This document shows positions 18,116 through 26,587 of a stretch of 64,000 nt of DNA, in pieces. This DNA is from DASXQK01 sp963724385 (GTDB lineage Bacteria; Pseudomonadota; Alphaproteobacteria; Dongiales; Dongiaceae). The DNA lies in assembly GCA_963724385.1 (NCBI GenBank), contig CAVRUJ010000001.1, forward strand, positions 1,612,001 through 1,676,000, given 5' to 3'. Position numbers and translations under genes: made by a program. Within the stretch, counting starts at the first letter, position 1. Every line of letters starts with the position of its first letter. Under the pieces are notes generated by a model. It saw only the letters and a program-made list of their open reading frames with translations. It did not search any database and was not told the origin of the DNA.

Positions 18116-18505
18116 TCACACAGGTCGATCGCCCACGTGTGATGAGTAGACGGTGAACACCCAACCATCGGGACCAGGCAGCTCGAACGAGTCATGGTCG
18201 AACCGTGGCCGGACACTGCCGCGTTGGATCTGTGACGGCGACAAGCTCTTCTTGGCATAGGCGCCATGCGCCGCATCGATGTCATCCACCATCAGATCGA
18301 ACGGCGCGCTGCCGCCGGCCACGGGTCCCGGGCGAACCACGACATGCGTGCCGCCCCGCATCTCAAGCACGGCGGCCTCGTCGCGTACGACGATCGGGCG
18401 CAGACCGACCGTTTCCAGCCACCTTGCGGTGGAAGGGACATCTTTGACCGAAAGGTACACATGACCGACCCAAACCGGCGGTCTCTGATCATTTCTCTGT
18501 GACAT
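18116..18505 (-). CDS. VOC-superfamily (glyoxalase-like) protein
   Basis: A 129-residue single-module protein starting 'VWVGHVYLSVKDVPSTARWLETVGLRP' and ending 'FELPGPDGWVFTVYSSHVG'. The Glu usual in the last strand of metal enzymes is replaced by hydrophobic residues, so it may bind a ligand rather than catalyse. It sits between the cupin gene (92 bp) and the SDR remnant (36 bp) on the same strand. Confidence 0.8.
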   Translation of the reverse strand: MSQRNDQRPPVWVGHVYLSVKDVPSTARWLETVGLRPIVVRDEAAVLEMRGGTHVVVRPGPVAGGSAPFDLMVDDIDAAHGAYAKKSLSPSQIQRGSVRPRFDHDSFELPGPDGWVFTVYSSHVGDRPV

Positions 18506-18541
18506 GGCTTCTGACTCCTTGGTCTGGTTTGCTTTTGACGC

Positions 18542-18925
18542 TTACCGGAGGCCGCCCGACACCAGGATCCAGGCTCCGGTCAGCCAGCCGGCCTCATTGG
18601 ACGCGAGAAATACCGCGACGCGTGCAATGTCCTGCGGCTGGCCGAGACGGCCGAGCGGCGACATTGCGACGAGTTGCGTCTCGAGCGGGCTGCCGATCAA
18701 ACCCGCCGCGCGCGTGCCTTCAGTGTCGATCGGGCCGGGCGCGATCGTGTTGACCCGGATGTTCCGGCTGCCCAGCTCGGGCGCCAGTACGCTCGTTATC
18801 GAGGCGATAGCGCCCTTGGTGGCGGCGTAGACAACCGACCCGGGGGTCGCGTTGATGCTTGAGAGCGAGCCGATATTGATGAGGCTGCCGAGTTGTCCTG
18901 TTGCGCCGGTGACTGCGATTCTCAT
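18542..18925 (-). pseudogene. Chimeric SDR remnant: NmrA-like start joined to FabG-like C-terminus
   Basis: The 127-residue ORF begins 'MRIAVTGATGQLG', the NAD(P)-binding start of NmrA/azoreductase-like proteins. It passes directly into 'INIGSLSSINATPGSVVYAATKGA', the active-site region of a classical short-chain dehydrogenase (Ser, Tyr-x3-Lys), and ends like FabG ('SNEAGWLTGAWILVSGG'). About 100 residues of the Rossmann fold are missing. The simplest reading is a deletion that fused two neighbouring SDR genes, with the junction at about 18880-18890. It is unlikely to be active. The start lies next to a divergent LysR gene, as is usual for the N-terminal parent. Confidence 0.75.
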
Positions 18926-19048
18926 GTCGGTCTTCTCAGGTGAAGTTGCGCTTCGCTCTGCCGACAAGATGGACGTGCGAGGGGGCGCGCGATAACATTG
19001 AAAAATCAGAATGGACCTTATTGGAATTCCGAATAATGGGGTGATCCG

Positions 19049-19972
19049 ATGTTGTCGCCGCGTCTTTCCGAAACGAGCGCGCTGGTGGCGGTGCTCGAGA
19101 AGAGAAGCTTTACCAAGGCGGCGGAGCAGCTTGGACTATCGCCGGCCCGGGTCAGCGAGCTGGTGCGCAATCTCGAAGAGCGCACGGGAGTCCGGCTGGT
19201 CGAGCGGACAACCCGCTCGGTCGCCGGCACGGCCGCCGGTGAGCGCCTGCTGGACCGGCTAAGGCCGCTGCTTGACGACTACAAGGCCGCCTTCGAGGCG
19301 CTAGAGGACTTTCGCACCGCGCCCGCCGGCACCTTGCGCCTGACCGTGCCGCCGCCCGCCGCCGATTTCGTTCTGGCACCCATCATCGTCCGCTTCGTGG
19401 CTCAGTATCCCGCCATTAGTCTCGACATTTCGGTCAGCCGCGCCTTCGTTGATATCGTCAAAGAGCGATTCGATGCGGGTATCCGTCCCGGCGAGCGCAT
19501 CGCGCGCGACATGATTGCCGTGCGCATCAGCGACGACATGCCCTTTGGGGTGGCCGCCTCCCCCGGGTATGTCGAACAGCACGGAGCGCCCAAAACCCCG
19601 CAACAGCTGCCCGATCACGCCTGCATCCGCTTCCGGTCCGGGACCGGTGCCCTGGTTCCATGGCGCTTCGCCCGGAACCGACGGATGGTCGAGGTGCTAG
19701 TCGACGGACCCTTGATTGCCAATGAGCCAGGCATAGGCATTCGAGCGGCGATTGACGGCGCGGGTCTCGTGCAGCTGCCTCTTGCTTACCTGAAGCCGGA
19801 GATCGATGCTGGCCGGCTTGTCCCCTTGTTCGACGGCTGGGTCCAGCCGCAGATCGATGCGTTCTGCCTCTATTATTCCAGCAGGCGGCAAATGCGGCCG
19901 CCCTTGCGGGCGCTGGTTGATTTTCTGCGGGAGGAACACCGCATCGCTGCGGGAAAACGGAAAGAGTCCTAA
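19049..19972 (+). CDS. LysR-family transcriptional regulator
   Basis: A 307-residue regulator of the CrgA-like branch. The N-terminal winged helix-turn-helix is 'SALVAVLEKRSFTKAAEQLGLSPARVSELVRNLEERTGVRLVERTTRS', followed by a linker helix and a two-lobed effector domain ('GTLRLTVPPPAADFVLAPII'). It is divergent from the chimeric SDR remnant, so its original target may be gone. Confidence 0.9.
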   Translation: MLSPRLSETSALVAVLEKRSFTKAAEQLGLSPARVSELVRNLEERTGVRLVERTTRSVAGTAAGERLLDRLRPLLDDYKAAFEALEDFRTAPAGTLRLTVPPPAADFVLAPIIVRFVAQYPAISLDISVSRAFVDIVKERFDAGIRPGERIARDMIAVRISDDMPFGVAASPGYVEQHGAPKTPQQLPDHACIRFRSGTGALVPWRFARNRRMVEVLVDGPLIANEPGIGIRAAIDGAGLVQLPLAYLKPEIDAGRLVPLFDGWVQPQIDAFCLYYSSRRQMRPPLRALVDFLREEHRIAAGKRKES

Positions 19973-19994
19973 ATACAACCCCGCAATGCGCGCT

Positions 19995-20209
19995 CAGCCG
20001 CGCGTCTACGACGATATGAGGTCCGGTGGGACGGAACTTAGCGGGGAGGGGTAGACGTGATGACTGCTGGTCTCACGCTGGGCCCTAGGAGGCCCGATAG
20101 TGGTTATTAAATCATTGATTTAGTTATCATTCCTCATCTAATCTGAAGTTGGGCCGCTGTCTCGTGAAGATTATGACGTTAGTTCGGTAAAGGTGGTTGC
20201 AGGCCCCCG
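19995..20209. repeat. Direct repeat copy 2 (recombinase tail plus flank)
   Basis: The partner of 13896-14111. On the minus strand its right end encodes 'GACNHLYRTNVIIFTRQRPNF', the tail of a large serine recombinase; nothing else of that gene remains. The flank downstream of the stop is conserved between the copies. The rest of 19973-20500 shows no convincing gene. Confidence 0.7.
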
Positions 20210-20500
20210 ACTTGAACCTACTGGGGTCGGGGTGGTTGAGCGTTCTACGAGCTGGCTTGGGGTATGTGCGCTGAACAGGGGACGGACCTCGCCGAACAGC
20301 CAACAATACCGCCAACAAACCGGCGCTTCGCCTCTGACGTCTCTGTCCAAGTAATTGATTTGCCTGCAAATTTTGCGACCATCCTGGTGAGGGATTGACA
20401 TGGACCACGATAGCCGCCGCCCAATGGTGACGCGCCGACAGGGCAGAGGACGAACTCCGAGGTGCGGTGCTAGGTACCTTTAGCACTTTGTGCACTTGTG

Positions 20501-20690
20501 TCACCTTCTCCCGGCGTCGGGCGAGCGACCCCAGCTTCCCGTTAGAGCTTCCTGCAGGATCTGCTTGTCCAAGGTCAGCTCGGCCACCTCCCGCTTCAAT
20601 CGGGCGCTCTCCTTCTCGATATCCTTCAGCCTGAGGAAGGCGACGGCGCTGCCCTTCTTAATCATCCTTCCTGACTTTGCTGAAGGTGAT
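20501..20690 (-). pseudogene. IS3-family transposase OrfA fragment
   Basis: The minus strand encodes 'FLRLKDIEKESARLKREVAELTLDKQILQEAL', the leucine-zipper C-terminal end of IS3-type OrfA. The helix-turn-helix part is missing and no OrfB follows. This is a short insertion-sequence relic. Confidence 0.6.
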
Positions 20691-20732
20691 GCACCGCTGC
20701 GTGGCGTAACGCCTCGACCACCGGGCCCTGGC

Positions 20733-21161
20733 TCAGGCAACCGACCGGGCGAGCGCCTTCACCAACTCTGTCAGGCGCTGCCTGACCCTCGGGTTGGCGA
20801 TCTTGAAGTAGGCACGCACCAGCTCGAGGGTTTCACGCTTCGTAAGGGGATCGGGCTCAGCCATATAGGCCTGCAACTTTGACACCGGTACGCCCATGAT
20901 GCGGCTCGGCGACCTGTCGGCGACGCCCGCCTCCATCTCCTCGAAGAAATGGGAGATTGGCACATCAAGGACTCGAGCCAGATCGAACAAACGGCTTGCG
21001 CCCACGCGGTTGCGGCCGTGCTCGTATTTTTGAATCTGTTGGAAGCTGAGGCCGATCGCCTCGGCCAACTTTTCCTGCTTCATGCCGAGAAGCGTTCGCC
21101 GCTGGCGAATCCGCCCGCCGACATGGACGTCGATGGGATTCGGGAAACCTTTGCTGGCCAT
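20733..21161 (-). CDS. XRE-family HTH transcriptional regulator
   Basis: A 142-residue protein with a Cro/C1-type helix-turn-helix at about residues 12-68 ('IRQRRTLLGMKQEKLAEAIGLSFQQIQKYEHGRNRVGASRLFDLARVLDVPISHFF'). The C-terminal helical tail 'TLELVRAYFKIANPRVRQRLTELVKAL' is typical of rhizobial regulators of this type. The ATG at 21161 gives the usual N-terminus 'MASKGFPNPIDVHVGGRIR'; the longer frame has no support. No target is evident. Confidence 0.88.
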   Translation of the reverse strand: MASKGFPNPIDVHVGGRIRQRRTLLGMKQEKLAEAIGLSFQQIQKYEHGRNRVGASRLFDLARVLDVPISHFFEEMEAGVADRSPSRIMGVPVSKLQAYMAEPDPLTKRETLELVRAYFKIANPRVRQRLTELVKALARSVA

Positions 21162-21270
21162 GCGGCCTGAGGATTTGCGCGATATGCGCACGCTCACCCC
21201 TGACAAGGAACCTACGGCTACCAGGGCACATGCCCAGGCTGTGGTGAAGCCCACAGGTCGAACAGGCCGC

Positions 21271-21474
21271 TCATTTCACCGCCTCCCCCACCCACTTTTC
21301 CCACCCGAACTCCTCGATCGCCTTCAGGATCAGGCGCCAGATCATCGTGCCATTCGGGCTCCCGAACTCGAGCAGCTCATCCGTCTGATGGGCCGCTCGA
21401 ACGCTGGGGTCATCCCCATGAGGATCGATCAGCAGCTTGGCGGCGCTATAGATGTCGGAATTCGAGCGACCCAA
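21271..21474 (-). CDS. Small conserved hypothetical protein
   Basis: A 67-residue protein with the pattern 'DIYSAAKLLIDPHGDDPSVRAAHQTDELL' and 'GTMIWRLILKAIEE'. This matches a family of small proteins common in Hyphomicrobiales (DUF6961-like, from memory). It has no signal peptide and its function is unknown. It lies about 110 bp upstream of the XRE gene on the same strand. Confidence 0.6.
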   Translation of the reverse strand: MGRSNSDIYSAAKLLIDPHGDDPSVRAAHQTDELLEFGSPNGTMIWRLILKAIEEFGWEKWVGEAVK

Positions 21475-21520
21475 GCCACCGCAGCTTAGCGGGAAGTCGG
21501 CACCGCCGGGGACAAAGAAA

Positions 21521-21567
21521 TTGTAACCGAGCGTTGCAAATGGCTATTCGGCAACGGTGAGTTACAA
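21521..21567. repeat. 47-bp palindromic repeat, copy 1
   Basis: Left arm TTGTAACCGAGCGTTGC (21521-21537), 13-base centre, right arm GCAACGGTGAGTTACAA (21551-21567). The arms are complementary at 14 of 17 positions. The same architecture and total length occur at 24209-24255 and 26932-26978. Homology with the third copy continues about 30 bp to the left (from 21491). Confidence 0.75.
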
Positions 21568-21689
21568 CAAAGACTGCAATTGCCCATTGCGCAGCCTCGG
21601 CGTCAGGGGCAACGCGCCGCGACCGAAGACGGCTCGTGGTACAAGCTCTTCGTCTTCCGCGAGGGCGCACGCGCCTCGGCCTCAGGCGC

Positions 21690-21757
21690 ATTCGCACAGA
21701 GCCCTTGACCCGGAGACCAATGGCAAGGCCGAGCGCTTCCAGACTGACCCTCGCTAA
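21690..21757 (+). pseudogene. Transposase fragment (IS481/IS3-like catalytic tail)
   Basis: Encodes 'PETNGKAERFQTDPR' followed by a stop. 'NGKAERF' is the hallmark around the catalytic Glu of DDE transposases of the IS481/IS3 type. Nothing else of the gene is recognisable. The remaining DNA to 21995 appears empty. Confidence 0.5.
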
Positions 21758-21995
21758 ACCTCGATGGCAGCATCGTCCATCTCCCCTTTGGTCGACGGGC
21801 TCTACCTAAAACTGGAGGGGGTCGATGGACTCAGGTCAATAGCCGGAAATCTCTCGCTCAAACCGGTCCAGGACTCAGAGAGGGGACCATATGTGCCTCC
21901 ACCGCCTGATGGACCACCGGATCAACTTCAGCCCGAGTGACCCTTGTGCCAGCATCTCTCCGAGACCTTTAAATTGGCCATGCGCTAACTCGAAA

Positions 21996-23453
21996 TCACA
22001 ATTGCAGGTCAGCCGGTGTGCGCCCCAAAGCCGATGAAAGGGCTGTTAAAGGCAATGTAGCCGTTGCACGCAGTCCCTTCTGATTTAGGTTCGCCAATTT
22101 AACGTCTCCACCCTCTGAGCGAAACACCGTTCGCGCGATGGTGAGGCCAAGGCCGACGCCGCCCGTTTCCCGGCTTCTGGAACTCTCGAGCCGGACGTAT
22201 GGCCGAAACACCAATTCAAGCTGATCTTCCGGTATGCCGGGCCCATCGTCCTCGACCTCAATGGCGATGGCGGTGGGCGATTGGTAGAGCCGAAGGCGGG
22301 CACTGCCACCGTACGTTACAGCGTTGTCCAGCAGGTTATTCAGCGCCCGGCGGAGCGCAATCGGGCGGGCACGCACTGTTAGATGCGCTGGCCCCTGATA
22401 TCTCACTCCTGCGCCGCAATCGGCCCGCAACTCGGCCAGGCTCTGCAGGAGATCTGCTAGATCCATAGCTTCGCGCGGCTCTTCCTGCGCTTCGCCGCGG
22501 GCAAATGCCAGAGTGGAGTCGACGATGGCCTTCATCTCCTGCAGGTCCGCTAGGATCATCTCTTGCAAATCCGTGTCATCCACAAATTCCGCTCTCAGGC
22601 GGAGCCGTGTAAGCGGCGTTTTCAAATCATGCGATAGGGCTGCGAGCATTTGCGTGCGGTCGTCGATGAGACGCTTGAGGCGCACCTGCATCTGATTGAA
22701 CGCGCGTGCGGTGGCCCGCATCTCCGCCGCTCCGCTCTCTGTCAGGAGAGGAACATTTTCATCGCGGCCCAATCGCTCGGCGGCGGCACCTAGGCGAGCC
22801 AGAGGCCGTGTAAAACCGATCACAAGGCCAATGAATAGCAAGATGCAGACGAGGGAGACTGGAATAACGCGAGATAGGAGGTCGTAGAGAAGGAACCTGT
22901 TGGGCATCCAATCCGCCGCATAGACAGCGAGCCAACTGCCATCGTTGAAACGTAGAGACAGCTCGATCGGTGGCTCACGCTGTTGAAATCCCCCAGCTGG
23001 CCGCGGCTCGCCGAAAGAGGGCGGCACCGCCATCTTGTCTGCCGACGACGAACCTGGCGGCGGCGCCAAGTCCACCTCGACGCGTTCGCCGGGGTCGTGC
23101 AACTCTGCCTGAACCAGCGCTTGAAGCTCAACAAGGAAGCCGGGCTTATGGCCTTGGACTTCGTGAGGCGCGGCGACAGGCCACTCAAGAACCAGAGAAG
23201 GCCCGGACAGCGCTTTTGCCAGCGCGGATCTACGATCCACCGATGCGGCACTTAACTGCTGGTACGCGGCAACAACTCTCTGCGCCAATGGCCGGATTTC
23301 GTCGAGGGTAGGATGCGATCCGCGCGGCCCAAGAAAATACAAGAATGCAGCGCTGCTCGCGATGGATAGGGCTACGGCAAAGATCAAGACCAAGCCAATC
23401 CTTGCCGCCAAGCCAAGACTGGCACCGCGTAGCCAGTTCAAGGATCGCTTCAC
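21996..23453 (-). CDS. Sensor histidine kinase (EnvZ/CpxA type)
   Basis: A 485-residue membrane kinase. A transmembrane helix near residues 18-42, a periplasmic sensor of about 150 residues, and a second helix near 198-215 are followed by a HAMP domain. The phospho-acceptor His275 is in 'ALSHDLKTPLTRLR'. The ATP-binding lobe has 'NLLDNAVTYG', 'EDDGPGIPED' and 'GGVGLGLTIAR'. The GTG start overlaps the response-regulator stop (GTGA), so the pair is translationally coupled. A CpxP-like gene lies divergently across the promoter region, which suggests envelope-stress sensing. Confidence 0.92.
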   Translation of the reverse strand: MKRSLNWLRGASLGLAARIGLVLIFAVALSIASSAAFLYFLGPRGSHPTLDEIRPLAQRVVAAYQQLSAASVDRRSALAKALSGPSLVLEWPVAAPHEVQGHKPGFLVELQALVQAELHDPGERVEVDLAPPPGSSSADKMAVPPSFGEPRPAGGFQQREPPIELSLRFNDGSWLAVYAADWMPNRFLLYDLLSRVIPVSLVCILLFIGLVIGFTRPLARLGAAAERLGRDENVPLLTESGAAEMRATARAFNQMQVRLKRLIDDRTQMLAALSHDLKTPLTRLRLRAEFVDDTDLQEMILADLQEMKAIVDSTLAFARGEAQEEPREAMDLADLLQSLAELRADCGAGVRYQGPAHLTVRARPIALRRALNNLLDNAVTYGGSARLRLYQSPTAIAIEVEDDGPGIPEDQLELVFRPYVRLESSRSRETGGVGLGLTIARTVFRSEGGDVKLANLNQKGLRATATLPLTALSSALGRTPADLQL

Positions 23454-24166
23454 AGGCTTTGGACTACAGTTGAGAAGACGTAGCCGCCTGATCGCACGGT
23501 CCTGATAAGAGCCGGATTCTTAGGGTCCTGCTCAATTTTGCGCCGTAGACGGCTAATTTGGACGTCTATGCTCCGGTCGTATGGCGTTGCTGCCCTGCCG
23601 CGGGCAAGGTCGATCAGCTGGTCGCGAGTCAGCACCCGCTGCGGGTGCTCCGCCAACGCCACGAGAAGATCAAACTCGCCCGCGCTCAATTCCACGAGCG
23701 CGCCGTCCGGCGCGTGCAGTTGACGTCGGGAAAGATCGAGTCGCCAGCCCTCGAAACCGAGAGCCCGAGTTCCGCTCGCCTCGCCGGCGCGAGGCCGAGC
23801 GCTACGCCTCAGTACTGCCTTGATGCGCGCAAGCAGTTCGCGCGGATTGAACGGCTTTGCAAGGTAGTCGTCTGCGCCCATTTCGAGACCAATGATCCTG
23901 TCTGTCTCTTCTCCCATGGCGGTCAGCATGACGACAGGAAGCTGGGAGTCGTTGCGAAGCCATCGGCAGAGGCTGAGCCCGTCCTCGCCCGGAAGCATCA
24001 GGTCGAGAATGACGAGATCGAATCGGCCAGCCGAGAGCCGGCTTCGCATTTCGGCGCCGTTCTTGGCGGCTGAGCAACGATAGCCATGACGTGAGAGAAA
24101 CTGAGAAACCAGACTGCGAATCTCTCGGTCGTCGTCGACGATCAGAATGTGCGGCAAGGTGTCCAC
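23450..24166 (-). CDS. OmpR-family response regulator
   Basis: A 238-residue regulator. The receiver domain has the acidic pair in 'ILIVDDDRE', phospho-acceptor Asp55 in 'LVILDLMLPGEDG' and the conserved Lys in 'YLAKPF'. The C-terminal winged helix is of OmpR/PhoB type ('ELSAGEFDLLVALAEHPQRVLTRDQLIDLARG'). It starts at GTG 24166 and is the first gene of the two-component operon. Confidence 0.93.
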   Translation of the reverse strand: MDTLPHILIVDDDREIRSLVSQFLSRHGYRCSAAKNGAEMRSRLSAGRFDLVILDLMLPGEDGLSLCRWLRNDSQLPVVMLTAMGEETDRIIGLEMGADDYLAKPFNPRELLARIKAVLRRSARPRAGEASGTRALGFEGWRLDLSRRQLHAPDGALVELSAGEFDLLVALAEHPQRVLTRDQLIDLARGRAATPYDRSIDVQISRLRRKIEQDPKNPALIRTVRSGGYVFSTVVQSL

Positions 24167-24208
24167 AATTGGATTATGGGGACCACCAGCTTTGCCGCCC
24201 AGGGAAAT

Positions 24209-24255
24209 TTGTAACCCAATGTTGCAAACGGCCTGCCAGCAATACCGCGTTGCAA
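24209..24255. repeat. 47-bp palindromic repeat, copy 2
   Basis: Left arm TTGTAACCCAATGTTGC (24209-24225) and right arm GCAATACCGCGTTGCAA (24239-24255), the most diverged of three copies. It lies in the divergent region (24167-24584) between the response regulator and the LTXXQ gene. Apart from this repeat, the region shows no gene and should hold both promoters. Confidence 0.65.
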
Positions 24256-24584
24256 TGATGCCCAGCGCAAGACACTAGCCAGACACAGAGGCCCTCCAAG
24301 ATTGGGCTCACGGACCAGCCCGGCCCCAAACCCAAAGGAGAGCGGATTGCCCGACCGAACCATCGCATTTTGCCTTGTCGCCCATGGCCTGCAAGCGGCG
24401 TACCTGTTGCTCGTCACCGGCGGCTGGCGTGATGGCTTTCATGCTTCGGGCCGGCTTTCGGGCGTGGGCAGGCTCGCATCTGGATTTCTCGGCAATCGTG
24501 GCCGGAAGTCCATCTAGCTCGGAGCAAGCGCACCAGGCTAGCGGAGAGCTGAAACAACATTAGGCGCATCACTGGAGACCCCTT

Positions 24585-25166
24585 ATGCGGAAACCCTGGC
24601 TCATAACAGCAGTTGCACTTGGCTCGATACTGGCTGTGCCACTTTTCTCTCCTCCATCGGACAATGCCAGAGCTGCCGACCCCATGGGTTTGGTCGATCT
24701 CCGCGTCGGGGATCCGGACATCTGTTTAGAGATGTACGCGCGCGGCGAGGGACGGTTGGCGTACCTGCAGGCCAGGCTCGACTTGACGGCTGACCAGAAA
24801 GCTCTGTGGGATAGCTGGGAAGCAAAGATACGGGCCTTAGAAACTCAGCGGCGATCGCAATGCCAAAGCAATCAAAACAACAGCTCGTCGCCGGGAGCGC
24901 TCGAAGCCGATAGCGCCCTTACGGCTGCTTTGTCCATGCAGTTGGATGCGGTCAAGGTGGCGAGGCCGGCTCTCGAGGCTCTTTACCACACCCTGAATTC
25001 CACGCAGCAAGCAGTGTTCGACAGGCTATGGTTTGCCTCTCCGGCTCAAGCCCTTCGCTCGAGCATTGAGGCCGCGCCCCCTCCGCCATTCATTATCCCA
25101 ACCATGCCTCTTGGCTCGCCGCCCCAAGGGCCACTTCGTCCTCCTTCTCCTTGCGGGACCTTTTGA
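24585..25166 (+). CDS. LTXXQ-motif periplasmic protein (CpxP/Spy-like)
   Basis: A 193-residue protein with a signal peptide ('ITAVALGSILAVPLFS' ending near 'ARA'). Two LTXXQ-type motifs are seen: 'LDLTADQKALWDSWEAKI' and 'LNSTQQAVFDRLWF', the second with Ser in place of Leu-Thr. The C-terminal tail is Pro-rich. CpxP and Spy are periplasmic chaperones, and CpxP also inhibits the CpxA kinase. The divergent position relative to a CpxRA-like pair mirrors the cpxP-cpxRA arrangement of enterobacteria. Confidence 0.85.
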   Translation: MRKPWLITAVALGSILAVPLFSPPSDNARAADPMGLVDLRVGDPDICLEMYARGEGRLAYLQARLDLTADQKALWDSWEAKIRALETQRRSQCQSNQNNSSSPGALEADSALTAALSMQLDAVKVARPALEALYHTLNSTQQAVFDRLWFASPAQALRSSIEAAPPPPFIIPTMPLGSPPQGPLRPPSPCGTF

Positions 25167-25243
25167 CTGAGGTTGCGATTCTGAAAATCTGCGCACTCAC
25201 CGACATTGTTGAACAGAAGATTGAGGTCGGAGGCCGTGATTCG

Positions 25244-25531
25244 ATGATGCAATGGCACCAGAATCTGACCGAATCAGAGCGAGACGCCGAGTTGGCGATT
25301 TTGATCGCTATGACAAACCTGCCTGCGGGAGACCCGCTTGCGAACACCAGGTCTATCCCGGAGGCCGCCGCAAGACGCCTCATGGAATCGGTTTGCTCGG
25401 GGCTTCCAATGGACGAAGTGCGGTGCCTGGTGGCTGCGGCTGTACAGCGACTGCAAGCCGAGGGTCTTCTTGAGGCACCCTCGGACCCGATGAAATGCTG
25501 GCGGCTGACCCGCATCGGGATCCGAAAGTAG
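25244..25531 (+). CDS. Hypothetical protein
   Basis: A 95-residue, mostly helical, probably cytosolic protein ('LTESERDAELAILIAMTNLPAGDPL', then 'EVRCLVAAAVQRLQAEGLLE', ending 'WRLTRIGIRK'). The C-terminal half resembles a winged-helix fragment. GGAGG about 10 bp upstream favours the ATG at 25244; a TTG at 25151 would give 126 residues and overlap the preceding gene. Not recognised. Confidence 0.5.
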   Translation: MMQWHQNLTESERDAELAILIAMTNLPAGDPLANTRSIPEAAARRLMESVCSGLPMDEVRCLVAAAVQRLQAEGLLEAPSDPMKCWRLTRIGIRK

Positions 25532-25733
25532 CACTGCATGACCAGATCCCGGAAATGTTGAGCGGTGTGTGTGGCATTCGATGGTCCAGAGCATGTCTCG
25601 CTGATGAGCCATCAGCAACTTGAAGTAGCCCCGACGCCCGAGGGCGGTCGGGACCGTCGAGCAGAGCGGCCGGTCGGCCTACACTTCAGATCGCGGCCGT
25701 CCGGACTGGCAGCGGGGAGCATCTAGGGGATCC

Positions 25734-26153
25734 ATGGCGCTTATACCTTATCTGCGGCCCAGCGCGCTGATCGGTGCGGGCATAGTGTTGCCGCTCCCGT
25801 CGCGGGTCGCGGCGCAAGACTATGACTTAACGCTGCAGAAGCACTTCCAAGGAATAGCGACGTTGGACTTAGTCCCGTGCTGCGACCAACACCCGAGGTG
25901 GTTTACCGCCCAATCCCTCTGGGTAAGTTCCCTTAACCTGCTGAAAAGCGAAAGCCGGCTGGATTGCATGTCTGCAAGTCCCTCTAACTATCCGACAGAA
26001 GATCCGAACGGATGGGCTCCCTCTGTCACAATGGTCCATGACGGGGCCATCGGTTGGCTGACTGCGAATGAAAGCAATCTGCCCGCTGACTCGGCATCTG
26101 CTGTCGAGCCAGCCATCCAAGGAATCTGGCCGCTACCGTGTGCCAGCAATTGA
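25734..26153 (+). CDS. Possible secreted hypothetical protein
   Basis: A 139-residue ORF with an N-terminal hydrophobic segment ending near 'SRVAAQ', compatible with a signal peptide, followed by a Cys- and Trp-containing mature part ('LVPCCDQHPRWFTAQSLWV'). No family is recognised and the ribosome site is weak. It overlaps the next candidate by 16 bp. Confidence 0.4.
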   Translation: MALIPYLRPSALIGAGIVLPLPSRVAAQDYDLTLQKHFQGIATLDLVPCCDQHPRWFTAQSLWVSSLNLLKSESRLDCMSASPSNYPTEDPNGWAPSVTMVHDGAIGWLTANESNLPADSASAVEPAIQGIWPLPCASN

Positions 26154-26587
26154 CTGTGTCGGGCTCATCTCATCCAGTGAGACGATCAGGGAGATCGAAA
26201 TTGCTAACTTCGGCAAATCCGAGATTTTGGGTTGCTATGGTCGCTACGCTGGTTGCGTTGCCGGCTTACGCGCAGACCTATAGCCCAGTGTTTTCCGTCG
26301 GGCAGCTGGTGAAGGACATGGGGGTCACGGAGTCCGCGGATCGGGATTCCGCCTGCGCTTCAGCAGATAATCTGCAGCAATACAGGTCCGCCGGCGATGC
26401 CTGCGGTATGGGCGACGCGGGCAGCTGCAGCGTGGCAAAAAACTTCGAGGACAGTGGCCAGTGTGGTCCAACCTTCCATATCTATGTCGTATTGGTCGTG
26501 AGTCAGGACCTAATCGAGATATCTCCCGTCCAGGACCGTTCGAAAACCTATTGGGCCTATGCCAACGATTTTGCAACAACCAACTAG
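26138..26587 (+). CDS. Possible secreted hypothetical protein
   Basis: The ORF contains a good signal peptide ('FWVAMVATLVALPAYAQ') before a mature part of about 100 residues with five Cys ('SACASADNLQQYRSAGDACGMGDAGSCS', 'SGQCGPTFHIYVVLVV'). The true start is uncertain (GTG at 26138 or later GTG/TTG codons), because about 30 residues precede the hydrophobic core. Not recognised. It could be paired with the preceding secreted ORF. Confidence 0.45.
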   Translation: MCQQLTVSGSSHPVRRSGRSKLLTSANPRFWVAMVATLVALPAYAQTYSPVFSVGQLVKDMGVTESADRDSACASADNLQQYRSAGDACGMGDAGSCSVAKNFEDSGQCGPTFHIYVVLVVSQDLIEISPVQDRSKTYWAYANDFATTN

